This document shows, in pieces, positions 9,711 to 19,135 of a stretch of DNA of 64,000 nt. The stretch is from CAYFZO01 sp965226235 (GTDB lineage Bacteria; Pseudomonadota; Gammaproteobacteria; Poriferisulfidales; Oxydemutatoraceae). Where the stretch lies: assembly GCA_965226235.1 (NCBI GenBank), contig OZ245335.1:1-64000 (forward strand). Reading direction: 5' to 3'. The translations under genes and the position numbers were made by a program. Position 1 is the first letter of the stretch, and every line of letters starts with the position of its first letter. The notes below the pieces were generated by a model. That model saw nothing but the letters and a program-made list of their open reading frames with translations. It ran no database searches and had not been told where the DNA came from.

Positions 9711-9802
9711 GCATCCCACGCTTCAGAAACTCTTACAAAGCTATTAAATTCAATTGGTTGCAAGAATATTTTTTACTTGACGGGTATTTGATCGTATAGC
9801 AA

Positions 9803-10159
9803 ATGACCGCTACCAACACCTCAGAACGAGGCCTCGAACGCCGCATCTGTACCGCGCTGGCCGGCCATCCATGCGAGCCGCCTGCGTCGGGCACGACGGT
9901 CGAACTGCACGCCGGCTACGGCGGGGTGGGCTGGAGCGGCGGCAGCTTTCACGACTACGATCGCGAATACTGTGTCGATCTGGCTCAACTCTCGGCCTTC
10001 CTGCGTACGACCCAACCCAAAGCCGCGGAATCGCTGAGGTTGTCCGCCGTTTTACTTGATGAGTTGTTGCCAAGCCAGGTATCCCACGCCTCAGAAAGGT
10101 ATAAAAAGCGATTAAATTCAATTGGTTGCAAGAATATTTTTTACTTGACGGGTACTTGA
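9803..10159 (+). pseudogene. hsdR 5' fragment, duplicate copy 1
   Basis: The first about 80 codons repeat the HsdR N-terminus (TSERGLERRICTALAGHP...). The frame then runs into the repeated darG 3' end and spacer (AVLLDELLPSQVSHASERY...) and stops. It starts MTATNTSERG instead of MKTDTSERG and has no ribosome site resembling that of hsdR. It lacks nuclease and helicase motifs. Most likely a non-functional product of tandem duplication. Confidence 0.8.
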
Positions 10160-10170
10160 TGGGAGGTCAA

Positions 10171-10524
10171 ATGAAGACTGATACCAGCGAACGAGGCCTC
10201 GAACGCCGCATCTGTACCGCGCTGGCCGGCCACCCCTGCGAGCCGCCTGCGTCGGGCACGACGGTCGAACTGCACGCCGGCTACGGCGGGGTGGGCTGGA
10301 ACGGCGGCAACTTTCACGACTACGATCGCGAGTACTGTGTCGATCTGGCTCAACTCTCGGCCTTCCTGCGTACGACCCAACCCAAGGCCGCGGAATCGCT
10401 GAGGCTGTCCGCCGTTTTACTTGATGAGTTGTTGCCAAGCCAGGTATCCCACGCCTCAGAAAGGTATAAAAAGCCATTAAATTCAATTGGTTGCAGTAAA
10501 ATTTTTTACTTGACGGGTACTTGA
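10171..10524 (+). pseudogene. hsdR 5' fragment, duplicate copy 2
   Basis: Second duplicate of the HsdR N-terminus. It keeps the same GGGAGGTCAA ribosome site and ATG as the full gene (10171), so it could be translated into a protein of about 117 residues: roughly 80 of HsdR followed by a tail translated from the duplicated darG/spacer sequence. It ends at 10524, directly before the ribosome site of the intact hsdR. Whether this short product is made or affects R-M assembly is unknown. Confidence 0.8.
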
Positions 10525-10535
10525 TGGGAGGTCAA

Positions 10536-13500
10536 ATGAAGACTGATACCAGCGAACGAGGCCTCGAACGCCGCATCTGTACCGCGTTGGCTGGCCATCC
10601 ATGCGAACCGCCTGCGTCGGGCACGACAGTCGAACTGCACGCCGGCTACGGCGGGGTGGGCTGGAGCGGCGGCAGCTTTCACGACTACGATCGCGAATAC
10701 TGTGTCGATCTGGCTCAACTCTCGGCCTTCCTGCGTGCGACCCAACCCAAGGCAGCGGAATCGCTGAGGCTGTCCGAGGACGGTCCAACGCGGCGCAAAT
10801 TCCTGGCCCGGCTCCAGAGGGAGACTTCCAGGCGTGGCAGCATTGATGTGCTGCGCCACGGCATCAAACACGAGTCACACCACCTGGACCTGTTCTACGG
10901 CACGCCTTCAGCCGGGAACGAGAAGGCCAAGGAACGTTTCGAGCAAAACCTCTTCACCGTCACCCGCCAGTTGCGCTACAGCCGCGAAGAAACCCAGCGG
11001 GCACTGGACATCGGGCTGTTCATCAACGGCCTGCCGGTCTTCACCTTCGAGCTCAAGAACAGCCTGACCAAGCAGACGGTGGGCGACGCGGTCTGGCAAT
11101 ACAAGAAAGACCGCAACCCGCGCGAGAAACTGTTTGAGCTCGGTCGCTGCGTGGCCCACTTCGCCGTGGACGAGAGCGAGGTGCGTTTCTGCACCCACCT
11201 CACGGGCGAGTCCTCATGGTTCCTGCCCTTCAACCGGGGCTGGAACGACGGCGCAGGCAACCCGCCCAACCTGAACGGACTCAAGGCCGAGTATCTGTGG
11301 TATGAGGTGCTGACCCGCCAGAGCCTGACCAACATCCTGGAGAACTACGCCCAGGTGGTAGAGTCAAAGGACGAGAAAACGAGCCGGAAGAAAAAGACCC
11401 AGGTCTGGCCGCGTTATCATCAACTCGATGTGGTGCGCCGCCTGCTGGCCGATGTCGGGACGCACGGAGCGGGCCGGCGCTATTTAATCCAGCACTCGGC
11501 GGGCAGCGGCAAGAGCAACTCGATTGCCTGGCTGGCCTATCAACTGATCGAGCTGGTACAGGACGACACCTCGGTCTTCGATTCGATCATCGTGGTCACC
11601 GACCGGCAGCTTCTCGACAAGCAGATTTGCGACACCATCAAACAGTACGCCCAGGTCGGCGCAATAATAGGTCATGCCAAGGATTCGGGCGACCTGCGCC
11701 GGTTCATCGAATCCGGCAAGAAAATCATCATCTCGACCATACAGAAGTTTCCTTTCATCCTCGACGAGATCGGCAACGAACAGCGTGCTCGGCACTTCGC
11801 CATCATCATTGACGAGGCTCACTCAAGTCAGGGGGGTCGCACCAGCGCGGCCATGGCGCAGGCGCTCTCCCAGGCCGGTGAGGAGGGCGAGGAAGAGACC
11901 TATGAGGATCAGATCAACCGTTTGATGGAGTCGCGCAAGCTGCTCTCCAACGCCAGCTATTTCGCTTTTACGGCCACGCCCAAGAACAAGACGCTGGAAA
12001 TCTTTGGCAACCCGGACCCCCAGGCCGACGGCACGGTCAAGCATCACGCCTTTCACACCTACACCATGAAGCAGGCCATCCAGGAGGGCTTTATCCTGGA
12101 CGTACTGGCGCACTACACGCCGGTGAACAGCTATTACATGCTGGCCAAGACGGTAGCGGACGACCCGCAGTTCGATACGAAGAAAGCCCATAAAAAGCTG
12201 CGGCGCTTTGTCGAGGGTCACGACCACGCCATCCGCCTCAAGGCCGAGATCATGGTGGACCACTTCCACGAGCAGGTGATGGCCCAGAACAAGATCGGCG
12301 GCGCAGCGCGGGCTATGGTCGTCACCAACGGTATCGAGCATGCCATTCAGTACTTTCATGCCATCCGCGACTACCTGAAGGAGCACAAGAGTGGCTACCG
12401 GGCCATTGTGGCATTTTCTGGTGAGCCGGAGTTTGGCGGAGCGAAGGTCAGCGAGGCGTCGCTGAACGGGTTTCCGTCCGGCAAGATCGCCGAGAAGATT
12501 CAGGAGACCCCCTACCGTTTCCTGATCTGCGCGGACAAGTTCCAGACCGGCTATGACGAACCCCTGCTGCACACGATGTATGTGGATAAGACGCTCGCGG
12601 GTATCAAGGCGGTGCAGACCCTGTCGCGTCTCAATCGGGCGCATCCCAGGAAGCACGATGTCTTCGTGCTGGATTTTCTGAACAAGATCGACATCATCCG
12701 CGACTCCTTTGCCGACTTCTACCGTGCGACGATTCTGGCCGACGAGACCGACCCCAACAAATTGCATGACCTGCAGGCCGACCTCGATGGTGCTCAGGTC
12801 TATTCTCCCGAGCAGATCGAAGACTTTGTGTCGCGTTTTCTCAACGGAGCCGAGCGCGACCGGCTCGACCCCATCCTCGACACTTGCGTGGCGGTCTATC
12901 TGCAAGATTTGGACGAAGACGAGCAGGTGGACTTCAAAGGCAAAGCCAAAGGGTTTGTGCGGACCTACAGCTTCCTGTCGTCCGTTCTGCCTTATACCAA
13001 CGCCGCCTGGGAGAAGCGCTCGATCTTCCTGAATTTTCTGGTCTCCAAGCTACCATCCCCCCAGGAGGAAGACCTGTCCAAGGGTATTCTCGAGGCTATC
13101 GATATGGATAGCTACCGGGCCGAGAAGCAGGCGATGCAGAAGATTATGCTGCTCGAAGAGGACGCCGAGATCGAGCCGGTGCCAGCCATGGGCGGTGGCT
13201 ACCTGCCCGAACCGGAGCTGGACAGTCTGTCGAATATCATCAGGGCCTTTAACGAACGCTGGGGTACCGAGTGGGACGACAGCGACCGTGTGCAGCAACT
13301 CATTACCGAGACGATCCCGGGTCGTGTGGCAGCGGATACCGCGTTCCGTAACGCCCAGCAGAACTCGGACAGGGAGAATGCCCGTATCGAGCACCGCAAG
13401 GTGCTGCAACAGGTAATGTTCTCATTGATGAACGACGATACCAAGCTGTTCAAGAAGTTCATGGACGACTCCGACTTCCAGAACTGGCTGACCGAGGCGG

Positions 13501-13538
13501 TGTTCGAGCTTGCTTGTGATCGGGTCGGGGCAACGTGA
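10536..13538 (+). CDS. hsdR: Type I restriction-modification endonuclease/translocase subunit HsdR
   Basis: Motor and nuclease subunit of type I operon 1, about 1000 residues. The PD-(D/E)xK nuclease is seen as ALDIGLFINGLPVFTFELKN, with ExK at about residue 170. Superfamily 2 helicase motifs follow: HSAGSGKSNS (Walker A, about 320), IIDEAH (about 424), FTATP, QTGYDEPLL and QTLSRLNR (motif VI). A C-terminal helical domain completes the length normal for the family. Start 10536 follows GGGAGGT by a few bases. It is the last gene of the operon; about 240 bases without a clear gene follow before the next ORF. Activity seems intact. Confidence 0.95.
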   Translation: MKTDTSERGLERRICTALAGHPCEPPASGTTVELHAGYGGVGWSGGSFHDYDREYCVDLAQLSAFLRATQPKAAESLRLSEDGPTRRKFLARLQRETSRRGSIDVLRHGIKHESHHLDLFYGTPSAGNEKAKERFEQNLFTVTRQLRYSREETQRALDIGLFINGLPVFTFELKNSLTKQTVGDAVWQYKKDRNPREKLFELGRCVAHFAVDESEVRFCTHLTGESSWFLPFNRGWNDGAGNPPNLNGLKAEYLWYEVLTRQSLTNILENYAQVVESKDEKTSRKKKTQVWPRYHQLDVVRRLLADVGTHGAGRRYLIQHSAGSGKSNSIAWLAYQLIELVQDDTSVFDSIIVVTDRQLLDKQICDTIKQYAQVGAIIGHAKDSGDLRRFIESGKKIIISTIQKFPFILDEIGNEQRARHFAIIIDEAHSSQGGRTSAAMAQALSQAGEEGEEETYEDQINRLMESRKLLSNASYFAFTATPKNKTLEIFGNPDPQADGTVKHHAFHTYTMKQAIQEGFILDVLAHYTPVNSYYMLAKTVADDPQFDTKKAHKKLRRFVEGHDHAIRLKAEIMVDHFHEQVMAQNKIGGAARAMVVTNGIEHAIQYFHAIRDYLKEHKSGYRAIVAFSGEPEFGGAKVSEASLNGFPSGKIAEKIQETPYRFLICADKFQTGYDEPLLHTMYVDKTLAGIKAVQTLSRLNRAHPRKHDVFVLDFLNKIDIIRDSFADFYRATILADETDPNKLHDLQADLDGAQVYSPEQIEDFVSRFLNGAERDRLDPILDTCVAVYLQDLDEDEQVDFKGKAKGFVRTYSFLSSVLPYTNAAWEKRSIFLNFLVSKLPSPQEEDLSKGILEAIDMDSYRAEKQAMQKIMLLEEDAEIEPVPAMGGGYLPEPELDSLSNIIRAFNERWGTEWDDSDRVQQLITETIPGRVAADTAFRNAQQNSDRENARIEHRKVLQQVMFSLMNDDTKLFKKFMDDSDFQNWLTEAVFELACDRVGAT

Positions 13539-13780
13539 GATGTGCCCAGAGAGTTTTTTGAGGGTTTTGGTGGTTGCTGGCTCGATTCGCTCTTGAGGTG
13601 TGTAGGTTGTAGGTGCGTATAGACATTCAGTTCTATTCGGATACGCCGGATGCGTTGCTGAAGGCGCTGCTGGAGTAGTTGCTGTTTTCGCATGGGGTGC
13701 ATGGATGGGGCGACGTTTCGAAATCTATTTGCAAAGCGGCTTGTTTCCGTTTCGGACGAACGCATCGTGTGAGTGTGGCC

Positions 13781-15024
13781 ATGCGTAAAGGACAAGACGA
13801 TTACCTGTTCTGGAGCATCGACTGGTCCGCCGTAGAAGATCACCAAAAACGAGCATTGCAATCTGAGATCGATGCCATCGACGGAAATCAGCTCCTCAAT
13901 ACGTCGGTAAATGACCTCTGTGATTTTTTTGAAGAGAAGTTCAGGATCGATATTCCAGAACTCCATGAGGACCAGACCGTTGCGGATCAGCAGGAGACTC
14001 GGATTGACGTCAGCCAGGATCCGCTGCGCGATCTCGTGGGTAGAAGCGGTCCGTTCTACGTTGCGGGTACGCTCATCGAAATGACGGTCCCTTTTTCCGG
14101 CGACTCGGAAGCCTTCAAGATGCGACCGAATGCGTACACCAATGAGCCACCCAGGGGCGAGATTCGCGGTAGCGCGCTTGTCATCAAGGTCCAGGGAACA
14201 AATCTGAAGCAGCAACAAGTCAAGGAGGAAATCGACCGGGCAATTGGAGAGACCAAGAAGTATCTTGATTGGCTCCGTGGTGATGCGCGCGGGCTCGATA
14301 AACAGACTCCGAGCAGCTCGCTAACGAGCGAATCAATTGGCGTCGCCAGAAGTTGCTCGCCGATCAGAATCTCGTTGCGAATCTCGGGTTTCCCTTAAAG
14401 GAGCGCACCGACGCGCCACGAACGTTCACGGCACCGAATGTCCGAAGACGGATCACACCGACAATGCCGCTTGCGAGCACGGCTCCATACAAACCTGAGC
14501 CCGTGCTCAATCCCGACGACTACGAGCACATTCTCTCTGTAATGACCAACATGGTTTTGGTTATGGAGCGCAGCCCATCGGCATTCACCGCAATGGATGA
14601 GGAGGCATTGCGGTCGCATTTCCTGGTCCAGTTGAACGGCCACTACGAGGGCCAGGCATCGGGTGAGACGTTCAATTACGAGGGGAAAACAGACATCCTG
14701 ATTCGCACCGAAGGAAAGAACATCTTTATTGCCGAGTGTAAGTACTGGAGCGGCGCAAAGAATTTTGGTGAAACAATAGATCAGCTTCTTGGATACGTAA
14801 GCTGGCGGGATACGAAGACGGCGATCATCATTTTCAGCCGGAACAAAAACTTTTCGCGGGTCATCGAGGCTATTCCCGGTGCGGTGAAGGCACACCCGAA
14901 CTTCAAGAGAGCGGTCGATGACAACGGCGAGGGCAGGTCCCGATATGTGCTTACGCATCGGGACGATAAGAATCGAGAGGTGATCCTTACCGTGCTGGCG
15001 TTCGATGTGCCGCGAGGAAGTTGA
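13781..15024 (+). pseudogene. PD-(D/E)xK-type nuclease-like protein, frameshifted
   Basis: Two ORFs (to 14398 and from about 14300 to 15024) form one protein if one A is restored in the A run at 14300-14302: DK then joins TDSEQLANERINWRRQK directly. The N-terminal part opens MRKGQDDYLFWSIDW. The C-terminal part contains YEGKTDILIRTEGKNIFIAECKYW split as D...ECK, a good PD-(D/E)xK core, followed by SRNKNFSRVIEAI. Restored length is about 410 residues. I infer a restriction-type or DNA-end nuclease of a widely distributed but poorly named family. The frameshift could be real decay or an assembly error. Confidence 0.65.
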
Positions 15025-15038
15025 AGATCGCCGCGGAA

Positions 15039-15302
15039 ATGTCCATCGGGCTTGAACATATCGAGTCCACTCTGGAACGGGCGCGAGCGACCGCGGTCGA
15101 CTATAGATTGAAGAACGAACGTTCGACAGCGTGGAGTTGGTTGCAGAGAGTGAGATTTCGCTCAATGATCTTGACGGCCGTGGCCGTCGCGTCTGGGCAT
15201 GCGGGATCGATCGACTCCCGAAGGGTTCGGGAGCTCGTAGAGGAGATCCTCGAGGGTGGTCGCGAGGCTTTTGAAACGCGACGCCGGAAGTACGGCTTCT
15301 GA
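15039..15302 (+). CDS. Small helical protein of unknown function
   Basis: About 87 residues, beginning MSIGLEHIESTLER and ending FETRRRKYGF. It starts 15 bases after the stop of the upstream nuclease-like gene and ends just before the AlbA_2-type gene at 15306, so the three look like an operon. It is charged and mostly helical, with no recognised domain or signal peptide. An in-frame TTG at 15021 would overlap the upstream stop. Function unknown; possibly an accessory subunit of one of its neighbours. Confidence 0.5.
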   Translation: MSIGLEHIESTLERARATAVDYRLKNERSTAWSWLQRVRFRSMILTAVAVASGHAGSIDSRRVRELVEEILEGGREAFETRRRKYGF

Positions 15303-15305
15303 CCG

Positions 15306-16545
15306 ATGAACAAAACGGAGTTGCTCGAACTCATTCGCTGGTCAGGAGAACTCGCGGGTCGAGTTCAAACGCGACGACAGCCGTCCGGATAAAGTTGCCA
15401 GGGAGATGTCTGCGCTGTTGAACCTGGAAGGCGGCGTGATCCTGCTTGGGGTGGAAGATGATGGTCGAATCTCCGGGCTGACCAAGAGCCGGAAGGAAGC
15501 AGAAGAGTGGGTCATGAACATCGCCCGCAACAACCTGCAACCTCCAACGATACCGGTGTGGACTTCGATGGTGATGGAGGATGGTGGCGTGGTCGGCATC
15601 GTGGAACTTCCCGCCGACGCTCCGGGCAAGCCTCACAAGGCCAAATGCGGAAAGGGGTGGGTCACATACATCCGCGCAGGAAGCCAGTCTCGCGAAGCGA
15701 CGCGAGACGAAGAGGGCCGTCTCTACCAAGCCGCCAGGCTCGTCCGCTACGAAACAAAGGCCGTTGCAGATATGGGGTTGGAGAGCCTGGATATCGGCCG
15801 GATCGAGAACTACTTCCGCGATGTTTTGAAGCGATCAATGCCGGACCGGACCGATGTTGAGAGTTGGCGGCGCCTTCTGCTCAACTCGGACTTGCTGATC
15901 GGAGCCGGAGGCGGGGACAATGCGTCGGTCGTGGGTCTCCTACTCTTCGGCGAGAACCCCAACCGCCGTTTGCCGCAGGCGGGTGTGACCGCCACGGCGT
16001 TTCCTGGCACTGAGAAGGACTACAACACGGTCGATGAAGAGCGAATCCGCGGGCCGTTGACCCCGATCTTTTCCACGCTTGGGGATGTGATCGAAACAGG
16101 CGTGATCGACCGCACGGTGGATTTCGTGAAACGCAACATGGGAAGCGTCGCATGGATCGACGGCGCCCGTCGCCAACGCAAAAGCGCTTTCCCTCTTGAC
16201 GCGGTACGGGAAGCTGTCGTGAACGCCGTGGTGCATCGAGACTACGCGCGGGAAGGTACCGATGTCGAGGTCTCGTTGTACGAGGATCGACTCGAGGTCA
16301 TTTCGCCGGGACGGCTACCGAACAGCGTCACCGTAGAGAAGATGCGAGAGGGTGTCGTACGCGTGGCCCGCAACCAACTGCTGAAGGAGATTCTCCGCGA
16401 CTACCGCTACATCGATCCCCAGGAAAGGGGGATACGCAACCGAATCATAGAGTCGATGCGGCAGCACAACGGTACGGAACCGGATCTCGAAGAGCAGGAT
16501 GATCGCTTTGTCGTTCGCCTTTGGAAGGAAAATCGGCAGGCATGA
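15306..16545 (+). pseudogene. Schlafen/AlbA_2-domain ATP-binding protein, frameshift near the start
   Basis: From 15352 the frame reads SRVEFKRDDSRPDKVAREM, the AlbA_2 signature, but the in-frame start MNKTELLELIR (ATG 15306) lies in another frame. The break is in ATTCGCTGGTCAGG, about 15334-15347. After AlbA_2 (LNLEGGVILLGVEDDG) comes a middle region and a GHKL-like ATP-binding C-terminal domain with AVREAVVNAVVHRDY and EVISPGRLPNSV, ending with RNRIIESMRQHNGTEPDLE. Restored length is about 413 residues. Family members are predicted nucleic-acid-binding regulators or effectors common in defence islands. A downstream start, for example ATG 15406, would lose half of AlbA_2. Confidence 0.7.
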
Positions 16546-16720
16546 ACGGTCAGAGAGACGTCTCCAGAGCGTGCCCGAGGCTCAGCAAGGTCGCGTTACC
16601 GATCCGGGAGATTTCCGCCGAAAGTGTACGCGACTTCGAACCTTGGGCACGACAGGAGCTACGCCAGTTGTTACTACCACAATCGTGCATCTGGGTTGGG
16701 CTGGGTGTATGGGGCTTCCA
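16542..16720 (+). pseudogene. 5' fragment of an unidentified gene truncated by IS debris
   Basis: An ATG at 16542 overlaps the stop of the upstream gene (ATGA), the usual sign of a coupled operon gene. The frame gives MNGQRDVSRACPRLSKVALP and about 55 further residues before running into an IS-end-like sequence (CACCTATGGGACAAA) near 16725. I do not recognise the family. I infer the original gene was cut by an insertion and its 3' part lost. Confidence 0.4.
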
Positions 16721-16756
16721 CCTATGGGACAAATGTGACCAGGTGTTGAGCAAGTC

Positions 16757-16975
16757 TTCGTGGCAAGTTTCAACACCCGGTTTAGAGACAACTGCCTCAA
16801 CCGGCACGAGTTCCTGGATCTACACGAAGCCAGGCAACTGAATGCAGACTGGCACCGCCACTACAATCAGCCACGACCGCATGGCTGGCTGGGTTACGTC
16901 ACCCCAGCCGAGTACGCAGCACGAGCAGCCTGATAAGGTGTTTTTTCCTCAGTTCAAGTGGACCGATATCAGGAA
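16757..16975 (+). pseudogene. IS3-family OrfB 3' end and right terminus (remnant)
   Basis: Translation to the TGA at 16931 gives FNTRFRDNCLNRHEFLDL and HYNQPRPHGWLGYVTPAEY, the C-terminus of an IS3-family integrase-core transposase. It is followed at about 16951 by TCAAGTGGACCGATATCAGG, matching the right inverted repeat of the IS3-type remnant at 44938-45522. The left part of this copy is absent. Confidence 0.75.
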
Positions 16976-17108
16976 GAACAATCTGGCGAATGGAAAGCAC
17001 GAGTTGGCCAGCCGCTTGCTTCTGGCGCAACTGCTTGCTGACGACACGCTGGATTACCTCCAGTCGGTCGAGCTTTTTCTGGCTCATAGTAAGGATCCCC
17101 TCTGTCAT
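16972..17108 (-). pseudogene. 5' end of an ISNCY-type transposase gene (remnant)
   Basis: On the minus strand the ATG at 17108, after AGGAGGGGCC, opens MTEGILTMSQKKLDRLEV and then a helix-turn-helix-like stretch KQLRQKQAAGQLVLSIRQI. This matches the N-terminus of ISNCY-family transposases. The frame is cut at about 16975 by the IS3-type right end. The A/T-rich block TTTGTCAAATTCTAAAATAA upstream (17130-17152) probably belongs to the terminus of this IS. Confidence 0.6.
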
Positions 17109-17152
17109 GGCCCCTCCTGAAATCAAAAGGGGTTATTTTAGAATTTGACAAA

Positions 17153-17398
17153 GGTGACATTGAAGCTTTGGGATAATACGATTTTTCCAGCCGGGGTGAG
17201 GTTCATTCCCATACTGTATACTTGGCCATATGCGTTACCCCGGCTATGTCCAAGCGCGCCCAACTATCCCCTCTTCTGCTGTGAGCGCACAGGGTATGGC
17301 GAAGCGAGCCATGGTAGCGAAGCCCGATCACCGATATAGTTGCCGAGTTCAACTCAGCAGGTCATTCGCGCCGAGCTCCCGAGCGGCATACCCATGAC
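17153..17398. other. Intergenic region upstream of type II R-M pair
   Basis: About 245 bases between IS debris and the methyltransferase. It probably holds the R-M promoter, but I could not assign a control-protein box or a convincing sigma-70 promoter. Nothing else is seen in it. Confidence 0.3.
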
Positions 17399-18379
17399 AT
17401 GACCAGGCTGGACCGATCCTGCGTTCTCGCCAACACGGCGCCATCGGACGGCGAATCTCACCAATCAACCGCTGCTGACAAGAACTGCCCGAGCACAGCG
17501 CTGTCTCCAACGCTGTTCCCGTCCGGCTCCTACCGGAGGCTTACAGACCGTTGTCCCCGGGTGCCTGCAATCTCGGAATCCCTGTTAATCTGCGGCGAGG
17601 CCCGGCGTGCGCTGAGCCTGCTGCCTGCGGAATCCGTTCAGACCGTCGTGACCTCACCTCCGTACTGGTCCCTCAGGGACTACAAAGTCGAGGATCAGAT
17701 CGGACGTGACGACACATTGCACTCTTATATCTGCAGCATTGTCGAAACCTTTGATGAGTTGCGGCGCGTGCTTCGGCGGGACGGTACCGTATGGCTCAAT
17801 GTGGGCGACTCTTATACGTCGGGCAACCGGCGTTACCGCGCCTCTGACCGCAAAAACCGTGCGCGCGCCATGGTAGTTCGACCGCGCACCCCGGAAGGGC
17901 TAAAGCCGAAGGATCTAATCGGTGTTCCCTGGCGCCTCGCATTGGCGCTGCAGGATGCCGGGTGGTGGATCCGCAGCGAAGTCATCTGGCACAAGCCCAA
18001 TGCCCATCCGGAGTCGGTTCACGACCGTCCCACCAAGGCCCACGAAACCGTGTTCCTTCTCTCGAAGGAGCAGAATTATTATTACGACACCAGTGCGGTC
18101 GTCGGCCCCAACGGGAGAAGGCTGCGTACTGTGTGGGAGATACCTACCGAGCCTCTAAAGCGGGCAAATGGTCACGACGACCATCCGGCCATGATGCCTC
18201 TCACGCTGGCGCGACGATGTGTTTCGATCACAAGCAGCCCCGACGGCGTCGTTCTGGACCCGTACGCGGGCTCGGGTACGACTTTGCTCGTTGCCGAAGG
18301 ACTAGGTCGGCGGTGGGTGGGCATTGAACTCAACCAATCGTTCGCTGATCTTATCGAACGCCGGATGTGCGGCAGGTGA
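17399..18379 (+). CDS. Type II DNA methyltransferase, probably N4-cytosine (beta class)
   Basis: SAM-dependent DNA methyltransferase of 326 residues. Motif IV, TSPPYW, comes first (about residue 85) and the SAM-binding motif I, DPYAGSGTT, comes near residue 286, the beta-class order. An SPPY core favours N4-cytosine over N6-adenine methylation. The N-terminal about 60 residues are poorly conserved, so the true start may be internal. The stop overlaps the GTG start of the downstream gene (GTGA at 18376-18379), indicating coupling with the cognate endonuclease. Recognition sequence not predictable here. Confidence 0.88.
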   Translation: MTRLDRSCVLANTAPSDGESHQSTAADKNCPSTALSPTLFPSGSYRRLTDRCPRVPAISESLLICGEARRALSLLPAESVQTVVTSPPYWSLRDYKVEDQIGRDDTLHSYICSIVETFDELRRVLRRDGTVWLNVGDSYTSGNRRYRASDRKNRARAMVVRPRTPEGLKPKDLIGVPWRLALALQDAGWWIRSEVIWHKPNAHPESVHDRPTKAHETVFLLSKEQNYYYDTSAVVGPNGRRLRTVWEIPTEPLKRANGHDDHPAMMPLTLARRCVSITSSPDGVVLDPYAGSGTTLLVAEGLGRRWVGIELNQSFADLIERRMCGR

Positions 18380-19135
18380 CGCTTGACGAACTCAAGGCGA
18401 AGCTCGACACGTTCTCGCCAGCCAAGATCGCCTTCGTCGCGAATGTCGTCGAGTCCCTGTCCAATCCGTCCGAGGTCAACATCCGATCAGAGGGCACGTG
18501 GGCTGACGGCAGTCCCGGGGTGGATCGAGTACTTCGGCCTCGCTCTCTCGGTCCACCATGCTGCCACGACGGTCCCGCTCGGTCTAACGTCATTCGAAAC
18601 CGTCTTCCGCAATGCCTGCCAATATGTGCATTGGACTGTAACTGCACCAGCTTCAGCCACCCAACGATTCGTTGACCTCTCAGTGAGCATCGCTCCCACA
18701 TCGACCAGACACTTTTCTTTGAAGTCCACTGCTGCTAAGAACCTGTCGGCGACGACCGTCCACATCTCCAAACTCACCGAGGCTGCGTGGATACAGGACG
18801 CCCGGACACCCACCGCGCGACGGCGCGCCACCCTCGAACTGTTTGCCGCCTATCAGAAAGCCGTGACTGCCATTCTGATGCTCCGCGCCTTCCGCGAGGC
18901 CCCCGACCGCGTACCCAACCTCTACCAACTCTTGGAAGTCCCTGTATCGCTGTTCGACTCAATCCAACAAGCCCGACTCAGCGCGTTTCAACGCGACGCA
19001 CCTGTAATACCTTGCAGGGAACCGGGAGGCCGTATCGCGGCCCACGTCGCCCTTGATCGGTCAGATGCAAAGATAACCGTTCGTAGCATTGTCCTCGACG
19101 CTTGCATCGTCCACGCCGAGTGGACACGCCTCTAG
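18376..19135 (+). pseudogene. Type II restriction endonuclease, frameshifted
   Basis: The GTG at 18376 opens VTLDELKAKLDTFSPAKIAF. The frame is lost at the GGGG run 18517-18520; deleting one G gives continuous GSPGWIEYFGLALSVHH and a protein of about 250 residues ending HAEWTRL. The core RFVDLSVSI...HFSLKSTAAKN fits a PD-(D/E)xK nuclease, with D and SLK as metal-site residues, and LHISKLTEAAWIQD-like text follows. Its coupling to the methylase marks it as the cognate nuclease. As read, the product would be truncated and inactive, which would leave a solitary methylase. Confidence 0.7.

Larger units (their letters stand above)
9686..10776 (+). repeat. Tandem triplication of the darG-3'/hsdR-5' junction (units of about 366 bp)
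   Basis: Three direct copies begin with ACTTGATGAG at 9686, 10054 and 10419 (spacing 368 and 365). Each unit holds the last codons of darG, about 95 bases of spacer including a conserved TTCAATTGGTTGCA block, and the first 80 or so codons of hsdR. Only the third copy continues into full hsdR at 10777. Units two and three are nearly identical; unit one differs around the hsdR start and lacks the GGGAGG ribosome site. The darG stop in unit one is CAG in units two and three. Confidence 0.9.

Noticed and set aside
9686..10776. Triplicated 366-bp unit considered as an attachment site or integron
   Set aside because: The repeat is made of darG and hsdR coding ends with no integrase, tRNA or attC-like folding nearby; tandem duplication explains it.
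11823..12905. Minus-strand ORF of 360 residues
   Set aside because: Antisense to the helicase region of hsdR; no independent support.
14395..15165. Minus-strand ORF of 256 residues
   Set aside because: Antisense to the nuclease-like gene with the D...ECK core; no support of its own.
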